Assembly: GCA_013177995.1 (NCBI GenBank)
Contig: JABLXN010000020.1
Location: 1-35,069, forward strand
Direction: 5' to 3'
DNA length: 35,069 nt
From: Brevinematales bacterium
GTDB taxonomy: Bacteria; Spirochaetota; Brevinematia; Brevinematales; Thermospiraceae
Shown here: positions 22,327 to 28,994 of the stretch, piece after piece
Numbering within the stretch: position 1 is the first letter of the stretch
Layout: the number at the start of each line of letters is the position of its first letter
Notes under the pieces: generated by a model
What the model was told of the DNA's origin: nothing
Database searches by the model: none
What the model saw: the letters and a program-made list of their open reading frames with translations, nothing else
Position numbers and translations under genes: made by a program

Positions 22327-24336
22327 CTATTTGCTATGAAAAGAGAGAGAGGGAATAAAGAGAGGGGCCACCGCCTTGAAGAAGAAAAGCTGGGTCTCAT
22401 CCCATTGTCTTTCGGGATTGTGGGTGTCATGAACCCCGAGGACTCCCCAGAAGCTGTTATGAAACCAGAGGGGAAGGAAAAGGATGGAACCGAGCCCCGT
22501 TTTTTCAAAGAGCTTTTTTTCGTAGGCATTGAAGGGTGTGTTTTCGGTGAACACAAGGTAGTGTTGTTTGAGAAGAATACCCATCCAGTCCTGAGAAAAA
22601 AGATGACTCTCTAAGGGAGGAACAGGAGGGGCATCAGGGGAGTGGCTCCAGAGATAGAGAGGATCAAGTTTCTGGTCATGATCGAGCCAGCGATAGACAA
22701 AAAGCCGCTGAATATCCATGAAAGCGGCAATCTTTTGGCATACGAGAGGAAGAGCCTGATGGTTTTCTCCCAAGATCTGAAGAATCTCTTCCATCAACTG
22801 GAGGCTGGTTTGTTGTTTATAGAGAAGGTGCATGTGATTCATTCGTTCGGTGATATCATTGAGGATGAAGAGGTACTGTTCATCCCGTGAGGTTTTGACA
22901 AGGTTGGCACTGAGTTCGACACTATGAGGATTTCCCAAATGATCAATGAGAACGAAAATATGATTTTTGATTTTGATGTGCTGGGTGAGGCCCTCAAATT
23001 CTTTCTTGAGATGGGTTTCATCGTCGGCACGGAAAAGACTCCAGAAAGGTTTATTTTTCACCTGTTTGGTGTCATAACCTGTGAGGCGAAGAAACTCTTC
23101 GTTGGTACGACTTATTTTGCCTTCTTTGTCGGTAAAAAAGATAGGATTGGGGGAGGCTTCAAGAAATTCTTTCATGAGTTCGTTTTCAGCGAGGAGACTT
23201 TGTTCTCTCGTTTTGTAATGGCTAACATTGGTGATAATGAGCACAAAACCGTTATTGCTGAGGAAGCCATCTCGGGTGAGGATGGGGGATATTTTGTATT
23301 CAATGGGAATTTCTATCCCCTGGGTATTGATGAGAAGTCGATCTTTCTGATAGAGGGAGGTGATACCACGGCTTTCCATAAGGGCAAAGGGATTTTCTAC
23401 CTGATTGTCAAGGGGGTTACGGATGAAAACAATCTCATGAAGGGGTCGGCCAATGGCCTCTGACTGACGGGTACCAATGTAGGTTTCCGCGATCGGGTTC
23501 AGGGAGGTGATAACCCCCTTCATATCAATGGTGATAACAGCCTCTCCAATACTTCTGAGGGTGGTTTCAAGCCACTCTTGTTTGGATTTGATCTGACGGT
23601 CGAGTTCTTTTCTCTCGTTGATGTTAATGGAAAATCCTGCTATTCCAATGATCTCGTCGCGTGTATTGATGATAGGGATTTTGTAGGTTTCGTACCAGAG
23701 TTCACGATTGTTTTTGACGAAACGGTCTTCTTTGTGAATTTTAGCACGGGAGTAGATGACACACTGATCCTCATTCTGAGAGGCCTGAGCATACTCCTGA
23801 GAAAAGAGATCGAAATCCGTTCTTCCAATCACTTCTTCTCGCTGGAGACCGTGCAGCCGGAGGAAGTTTTCATTGACCTCGCAGTAGTGGCCGTGGATGT
23901 CTTTGACCCACAAGAGAAGCGGTATATTGTGCAGTACAGACTGCCAGATGGCACTCTGGTAAACAGACTCTTCCTTGGGATTGATGTTTTTGATGAGGAC
24001 GAGATAGAGGGGGTTGGGGTTTGCCTGGCCGGGAATGAGATAGCCATGGATATCCCCGTAGAAGATTTCCCCGTTTTGCCGGAGGAAACTGACCCCTTCC
24101 ATGAGAACGGTAGCCCCCTGACAGGATTTTTTTTGAAGGGATGGTTCGGCGAAGAGTTCAAAAAAGCTTCTGTGGGTGAGATCTTTGTGATGAATGTAGC
24201 CATAGATAGAGAGGGCTGCATCGTTTGCTTTCAGGATTCGATAGGTATGACACTCAATGAGAAGGGCTGGATCTGAAAGATTGGAGAGAAGAGAGAGCAG
24301 TGTCTCATCAAGAGGGAGTGACGGATTTTTTGCCAT
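22327..24336 (-). CDS. Multi-PAS/GAF sensor protein without output domain
   Basis: A 669-residue cytosolic protein. Four PAS domains in tandem cover about residues 12-115, 125-250, 258-380 and 388-500; each shows a start like LLIECHTYRILKAND or IGEAVITIDMKGVITSLN and an end with ITxxTER/NERK-type motifs (INERKELDRQ, DITERMNHM). The C-terminal 150 residues resemble a GAF domain. No histidine kinase, GGDEF, EAL, phosphatase or DNA-binding domain follows, so it must act through a partner or is truncated. AAGGA lies upstream of the start. The gene ends next to repeat element copy C, which may have removed an output domain. Confidence 0.85.
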   Translation of the reverse strand: MAKNPSLPLDETLLSLLSNLSDPALLIECHTYRILKANDAALSIYGYIHHKDLTHRSFFELFAEPSLQKKSCQGATVLMEGVSFLRQNGEIFYGDIHGYLIPGQANPNPLYLVLIKNINPKEESVYQSAIWQSVLHNIPLLLWVKDIHGHYCEVNENFLRLHGLQREEVIGRTDFDLFSQEYAQASQNEDQCVIYSRAKIHKEDRFVKNNRELWYETYKIPIINTRDEIIGIAGFSININERKELDRQIKSKQEWLETTLRSIGEAVITIDMKGVITSLNPIAETYIGTRQSEAIGRPLHEIVFIRNPLDNQVENPFALMESRGITSLYQKDRLLINTQGIEIPIEYKISPILTRDGFLSNNGFVLIITNVSHYKTREQSLLAENELMKEFLEASPNPIFFTDKEGKISRTNEEFLRLTGYDTKQVKNKPFWSLFRADDETHLKKEFEGLTQHIKIKNHIFVLIDHLGNPHSVELSANLVKTSRDEQYLFILNDITERMNHMHLLYKQQTSLQLMEEILQILGENHQALPLVCQKIAAFMDIQRLFVYRWLDHDQKLDPLYLWSHSPDAPPVPPLESHLFSQDWMGILLKQHYLVFTENTPFNAYEKKLFEKTGLGSILFLPLWFHNSFWGVLGVHDTHNPERQWDETQLFFFKAVAPLFIPSLSFHSK

Positions 24337-24363
24337 GCGGTTTCCTTGATTTTTGGTTTTATC

Positions 24364-24391
24364 ATTATACCACAGGAAGGGAAAAAGTCAA
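24364..24391 (-). promoter_or_regulatory. Promoter of the PAS/GAF gene
   Basis: On the minus strand TTGACT (24386-24391) and a perfect TATAAT (24364-24369) are 16 bp apart. Confidence 0.78.
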
Positions 24392-24457
24392 GAGTTTGGG
24401 GTTTCATAAGTGTGAGAAATGGAGGGTTGTATTTCGCTGAGAATGAAAAAACAAAAT

Positions 24458-24665
24458 GAAACCCCTGCACGGGTATTTTCTTCCCCTTTTTAGGTCAGGG
24501 GCTACGCCCCTAAAACCCCGCTTTTTCTTTGTAGAAGGGGTTTATTGGTCTTTTTTGTGCAAAAAGGGAGGATTATTCATTATTGCAAGGAATATTTTTA
24601 TTTTTATACTATTTTTTGTTCTTTATTACTTTTTTGAGACCTTTGCACGAATGTGCAAAGGTCTC
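24458..24665 (-). mobile_element. Hairpin-ended 208-bp repeat element, copy B
   Basis: Almost identical to copy A in reverse. The half-hairpin end is at 24458 (GAAACCCCTGCACG) and the full hairpin at 24636-24665 is perfect (13-bp stem). The hairpin loop reads GAAT on the plus strand although the element is reversed, so the hairpin is flipped relative to copies A, C and D. It directly adjoins the U tract of the downstream minus-strand terminator. Confidence 0.8.
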
Positions 24666-24693
24666 AAAAAAGGGGCCGTCCAGTGGACAGCCC
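24666..24693 (-). terminator. Terminator of the gal/glutamate-synthase-like operon
   Basis: On the minus strand GGGCTGTCC pairs with GGACGGCCC (24673-24693 on the plus strand) around a three-base loop, followed by six T (24666-24671). Confidence 0.82.
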
Positions 24694-24701
24694 AGGAGAA
24701 T

Positions 24702-26342
24702 TTACATGGTGAGGATCTTTTTGGCCGCTTCGTCCTGAACATCAGTGATGAAACGGATGCCGGTTTCTCTTTCTGTTTCACGATTGGCTGAAGCGATGTC
24801 ATCTCGAGAGATTTCGCTGACGTCGAACTTTCTTGCCCCGGCAAGGAGCTGTTGAAGCCCTGCGGCCAGTTTGTCAGCGAGAGTCCAGACGGCAATAGCT
24901 CCGAGAGGGATATTTTTCATCTCAGAGGCACCGACCTTCTTCTGGACATCGTAGTAGCCAGCAAAGATTTCTTCTGGCTTGCTGCCGATCTCGGTGACTG
25001 TCTTGGGAAGGCTATCCCAGTTTCCATTGAGGCGCTGGCGGCTCGAGGGGTCAAGCACGCCCTGGATATTAGCGCCCAAAAAGCCGGGGATCATGAGGGC
25101 TCTTCCCATACAAACGAGCTTGGTGAAGGGAGCGCCGAGAGCGAGGGCCTTGAAGATATGATCTTCACGGGCAAGACCACCGGCAAAAGCCATATCAACG
25201 ACTTTTTTGCCACGAGCGGCGAGAAGAGAAGCGTACTCGTAGGCCTTGGCATGAAGAAGGATAGAAGGTACTCCCCAGGTTTCCATCATATTCCAGGGGC
25301 TCATACCTGTTCCACCACCGGAACCGTCAATGGTGAGAAGATCCAGTTTGGCATCTGTAGCAAAGCGGATAGCCATAGCGAGGGCTTCCATACCGTAGGA
25401 ACCTGTCTTGAGGGTGATACGTTTGAAACCAAGCTTTCGGAGGTATTTCACCCCTTTCATGAACTCCTTGTAAACCGCTTCAGGGGTGCTGAGATTGGTG
25501 TATCCCAATCGGCTGTGGCGGGCAAAAGCTTTGATCGCTCCGTGCTTGAAGGCTTCCTGAACCTCTGGTTTGGTAGGATCAGGATCTACCACGTAGCCGC
25601 GGTTCTTGAGGAAGATGGCGTAGTCCAAATCGGTGACCTGGATTTCCCCACCGATGTCTTTGGCTCCCTGGCCCCACTTGAGTTCAATGATCACCTTGTC
25701 GCCATACTTTTCAATCACGTATTCGGCCACACCATTGCGGGTATCTTCTACGTTCATCTGAACGAGGATAGCGCCATACCCATCATAATACCTGAGATAG
25801 GTATCAATACGGCGGTCCAGTTCAGGTGCCTTTTTGATTTTTCCGTTTTCGATGACAGCTTGCTTGTCAATACCTACCACGTTCTCTCCAACCACAATGG
25901 GAAATCCAACGAGTGCGGCTCCAATAGCAAAGGAATCCCAGTAACGGGCAGCGACAAAGGTCGAACCAAGAGCCCCGGTCATGATGGGGATTCTTACCTT
26001 GGTTTTTACCGTAGCCCCAAAGGCAGTTTCAATTTTCACATTGGGGAAGATACAATCATCAGGAGAATTAGAAAGCCCTTTGGGTATCCCGTGGGAACCA
26101 TAGTTATACCCCTGGATACGAAGGGCGTTGTAGTTAACCCCAAGGTGAGTGGTATTGGCACTTCCTGCGGTTACATAACCGAAGTCACGGGGGTAGAGGA
26201 GTTTTCTTCCTCGCATACTGGCAAGCCAGGTTTCACACTTTCCCTGACAATCCGCACGGCAGAGGGTACAGAGTCCCGACTCAGCGGGGGTTCCACGGTT
26301 GACCGTTCCGAGAACATCGTTGGTCTTTGGCCATTCAATCAT
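24702..26342 (-). CDS. FMN-dependent glutamate-synthase-like protein
   Basis: A 546-residue protein of the glutamate synthase FMN-domain family (GltS central domain, COG0069). The flavin and substrate barrel shows IPIMTGALGSTF, IDGSGGGTGMSPW, AFAGGLAREDHIFKALALGA and MGRALMIPGFLG. Near the N-terminus LCTLCRADCQGKC has four cysteines that could bind an iron-sulphur cluster. There is no glutaminase domain, so ammonia-transferring or another amination chemistry is likely; true GOGAT activity would need a partner subunit. The SD AAGGAGG precedes the ATG. It lies 21 bp after the galactose fusion gene on the same strand. Confidence 0.85.
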   Translation of the reverse strand: MIEWPKTNDVLGTVNRGTPAESGLCTLCRADCQGKCETWLASMRGRKLLYPRDFGYVTAGSANTTHLGVNYNALRIQGYNYGSHGIPKGLSNSPDDCIFPNVKIETAFGATVKTKVRIPIMTGALGSTFVAARYWDSFAIGAALVGFPIVVGENVVGIDKQAVIENGKIKKAPELDRRIDTYLRYYDGYGAILVQMNVEDTRNGVAEYVIEKYGDKVIIELKWGQGAKDIGGEIQVTDLDYAIFLKNRGYVVDPDPTKPEVQEAFKHGAIKAFARHSRLGYTNLSTPEAVYKEFMKGVKYLRKLGFKRITLKTGSYGMEALAMAIRFATDAKLDLLTIDGSGGGTGMSPWNMMETWGVPSILLHAKAYEYASLLAARGKKVVDMAFAGGLAREDHIFKALALGAPFTKLVCMGRALMIPGFLGANIQGVLDPSSRQRLNGNWDSLPKTVTEIGSKPEEIFAGYYDVQKKVGASEMKNIPLGAIAVWTLADKLAAGLQQLLAGARKFDVSEISRDDIASANRETERETGIRFITDVQDEAAKKILTM

Positions 26343-26363
26343 GGTAGCCTCCTTATAGATTTT

Positions 26364-28520
26364 TTATCTGATTTTCTTCGCACCGTCTTCTATGGAAAGC
26401 ACAAGAAAATCGGCCACTATGCCGAATTTTTCTTTGTATCCTGCCCCTAATTTCGTTTTGAATCGATCGATGGCTTCACGTTTTACAAGGCTGATGGTAC
26501 ACCCTCCAAAGCCAGCTCCTGTCATTCGGCTTCCGGCACACCCATCAACCTCTCTTGCTAAAGAAACAAGGGTATCAAGGTGTTCTCCTGTGACTTCATA
26601 ATTGTCCCGCAGAGAGTCGTGAGAGGCATTGAGGAGAAGCCCAAACCCCTCCATATCCCCGGCAGAGAGGCGTTTGGCTGCCTCAAGGGTTCTCTGGTTT
26701 TCTGTGATGACATGGAGTGCCCTTCGAAAGAGGGTTTCTTTGCCCTGGAAAAGATCATGGGCGGCAATGAGTTCGTTTTCGGTGAGTTCACAGAGATGTT
26801 TAATGGGATACCGGTTTTGCAGAAGAGACAGGGCTAACCGACACTCCTCAAGGCGGGTATTGTAGGCCGATTCAATAAGCTCTCGTTTTTTGTTGGAGTT
26901 GGTGAGTACCAGAACATACTCCCCGAGAGAGACCGGGATTTTTTGGTACTCGAGGGTCTCGCAGTTGAGAAGAAGGGCATGATTTTTTTCTCCCATGGCA
27001 ACGGCAAACTGATCCATAATGCCACAGGAGACACCGACAAACTGGTTTTCTGCCCTCTGGCAGAGGAGGGCTATCTCTATACCGGACAGGTTTCCACCAA
27101 AAAGATCATTGAGGGCTGTGGCAAACACCACCTCAAAGGCAGCCGAGGATGATACCCCTGATCCAGGTGGGATGGTGCTCATGAAAAGCACGTCCATCCC
27201 TGTGGAGAGGGGAAGCCCTGCCTTTTTCCACTCTGAGAGTACTCCGAGGGGATAATTGGTCCAGGAGAGTTCTTTCTGATGAGAGATATCGTCGAGAGAA
27301 ATCTCTAACATCCCTGGAAATTGAAGGCTTGAGAAACGAAGTTGTCTATCGTTTCGAGGACGGACAAGGGCATAGATGAAACGATTGATAGCTGCAGGGA
27401 GAACCATGCCACCATTGTAGTCAATGTGTTCCCCGATGAGATTCACACGGGCTGGACTTCGGTAGATATGAAGGGGTGCGTTTGAGGTACCATAGCGCTC
27501 GAGAAAAAGAGTGTAAACCTCCTTGAGTGCCCGTTCTTCTTCCCACGTGGCCAAGAAGCGGATCTTGCTCTCTCTGAGTTGTTGAGAGGAGGTTTCCACG
27601 GCTATCACATTGGCTGCAGCCCATGCTCCCATCTCCGAGGAGGCATAGAACTTGATTCTGTCCCTTGCTCGAAGCGGGGGATAAAACTCAAGGTGCCAGT
27701 GGAAAAAGGTATGGCTTGGTTCTTCCAGTTCATGGTTGACAGGTCCCTGGTGCATCACCATCATGTAGGGAAAAGGCCTGTCAAAGAGAAAATCAAACGC
27801 CCCCACGATGATCTTGAGCATCTCAGCGAGGTCTTTTTCCTCTTCGCTGGTCATCTGATCGATATGGCTGAAGTGCCGTTTGCTGACCACAAAAACCCCC
27901 CAGGGGTAATCAGTGAAAAAGGGGATGTAGGCAATCATGGAGGAGTTTTCGTGAATGATCCTTATGCTTTGTTTCTTTTCTTCCTCCGTCAGGCGACAGA
28001 GAAGACATTCCCCGTGGTTGGTATAGTGTTCCTGACAGCTTCGGTATTCGGTTTCGAGTTTCAGGGGGATGAAGGGATAGCCGTAAATCTGTCCATGGGG
28101 ATGGGCAATGGTGGCTCCCACTTCTTCTCCCTTGTTTTCAAAGGGGAAGACATACTTCACATGATGGTCTTTGCGAATCTCAAGAAAACGGGACTTCCAG
28201 AGATAGACGAGTTTCTGGATATGCTCGACGGAAAGCTCCTGGAGAGTGATGGCGTGTTCCTGGGAATACAGCACCACCTCACATTTCCCGTAGGAGGGCA
28301 TGGCCTGAAAAAAAGAGGTAGCCACAGCATCTGGCTCGGGGGGATTGGGCATCATGACAGGAAAATCATTGGGAAGAGAAATCACCTCAAACGAATCAGG
28401 TACCTTGCTAGAACCAGGACAGAAAGGGCACCGGTCTTTGGGAAGATTGGGTCTATTCTGCCTGTGGCTGGCCACCATTGTCCACGTTTTGAGAAGAGGA
28501 TTCCATCTGAGTTCAGCCAT
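26364..28520 (-). CDS. Fused galactose-1-phosphate uridylyltransferase and galactokinase
   Basis: A 718-residue fusion of two Leloir enzymes. Residues 1-330 are GalT: zinc-type CPFC at 31-34, the nucleotidylation motif HPHGQ at 140-144 (His142 takes up UMP), ECLLC at 171-175, and the late HWHLEFYPP. Residues 334-718 are GalK: RVNLIGEHIDYNGG around 363-371, PPGSGVSSSAAFE (ATP loop), CGIMDQFA with the catalytic Asp, and SRMTGAGFGGC. The frame is continuous with no stop between. It would phosphorylate galactose and exchange it with UDP-glucose in one protein. The start at 28520 has an AAAGGA SD; a longer frame would run back into repeat copy D and is rejected. Confidence 0.93.
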   Translation of the reverse strand: MAELRWNPLLKTWTMVASHRQNRPNLPKDRCPFCPGSSKVPDSFEVISLPNDFPVMMPNPPEPDAVATSFFQAMPSYGKCEVVLYSQEHAITLQELSVEHIQKLVYLWKSRFLEIRKDHHVKYVFPFENKGEEVGATIAHPHGQIYGYPFIPLKLETEYRSCQEHYTNHGECLLCRLTEEEKKQSIRIIHENSSMIAYIPFFTDYPWGVFVVSKRHFSHIDQMTSEEEKDLAEMLKIIVGAFDFLFDRPFPYMMVMHQGPVNHELEEPSHTFFHWHLEFYPPLRARDRIKFYASSEMGAWAAANVIAVETSSQQLRESKIRFLATWEEERALKEVYTLFLERYGTSNAPLHIYRSPARVNLIGEHIDYNGGMVLPAAINRFIYALVRPRNDRQLRFSSLQFPGMLEISLDDISHQKELSWTNYPLGVLSEWKKAGLPLSTGMDVLFMSTIPPGSGVSSSAAFEVVFATALNDLFGGNLSGIEIALLCQRAENQFVGVSCGIMDQFAVAMGEKNHALLLNCETLEYQKIPVSLGEYVLVLTNSNKKRELIESAYNTRLEECRLALSLLQNRYPIKHLCELTENELIAAHDLFQGKETLFRRALHVITENQRTLEAAKRLSAGDMEGFGLLLNASHDSLRDNYEVTGEHLDTLVSLAREVDGCAGSRMTGAGFGGCTISLVKREAIDRFKTKLGAGYKEKFGIVADFLVLSIEDGAKKIR

Positions 28521-28554
28521 AAGTATCCTTTTCACATAAAATTCGTTTATGTTT

Positions 28555-28582
28555 ATTGTAATGACTTTCAGGAAAAAATCAA
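28555..28582 (-). promoter_or_regulatory. Promoter of the galactose operon
   Basis: On the minus strand TTGATT (28577-28582) and TACAAT (28555-28560) are 16 bp apart, about 35 bases before the start codon. Confidence 0.65.
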
Positions 28583-28668
28583 GGGTTTTGGAGATTTTTT
28601 GTGGGGGAAAAGAAGAGGGATGGGACTCAAAAATAGAAAAAAGAAGAACAATCGGAGATAAGAATAAA

Positions 28669-28869
28669 GAGACCTTTGCACGAATGTGCAAAGGTCTCAA
28701 AAAAGTAATAAAGAAACAAAAATTAGTATCAAAATATTCCGTGCTGTAATAAATAAACTAATTTTTTTGAATAAAAAAGACAAACCGGCCCTTGTAAACA
28801 GAAAAATCGGGGAAGAGGGGCGTAGCCCCTGACCCAGACAGGCAAAGAAAACATCCGTGCAAGGGTCTC
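28669..28869 (+). mobile_element. Hairpin-ended repeat element, copy D (201 bp)
   Basis: Same orientation as copy A, more diverged. The perfect hairpin is at 28669-28698 and the half-hairpin end CGTGCAAGGGTCTC finishes at 28869. The flanks show ATAAA on both sides (left ATAAA then GAGACC; right GTCTC then ATAAA), a possible 5-bp target duplication. It lies between the galactose promoter and the ppdK promoter. Confidence 0.75.
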
Positions 28870-28909
28870 ATAAAGAGAGTTTTTTGGAAGGATTTTCTCC
28901 CAAAACCCC

Positions 28910-28937
28910 TTGCAAAAAAATCAAAATGGTGTATAAT
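28910..28937 (+). promoter_or_regulatory. Promoter of ppdK
   Basis: TTGCAA (28910-28915) and TATAAT (28932-28937) are 16 bp apart, giving a leader of about 50 bases. Confidence 0.78.
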
Positions 28938-28994
28938 GAGAGCGTGGGTTTTTGGTATTGAAAAAGTCTATAAATTTTATAGAGGGAGGATACC

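Noticed and set aside
24456..24791. Plus-strand open frame of 111 codons over copy B
   Set aside because: Same reason as copy A; it also runs into the antisense of the flavoprotein gene.
24852..26450. 532-codon open frame antisense to the flavoprotein gene
   Set aside because: Antisense shadow; the opposite strand has intact glutamate-synthase motifs and a good SD.
28521..28700. Longer N-terminus for the GalT-GalK protein
   Set aside because: The added part is encoded by repeat copy D and the promoter region; the start at 28520 has a proper SD and begins at the GalT fold.
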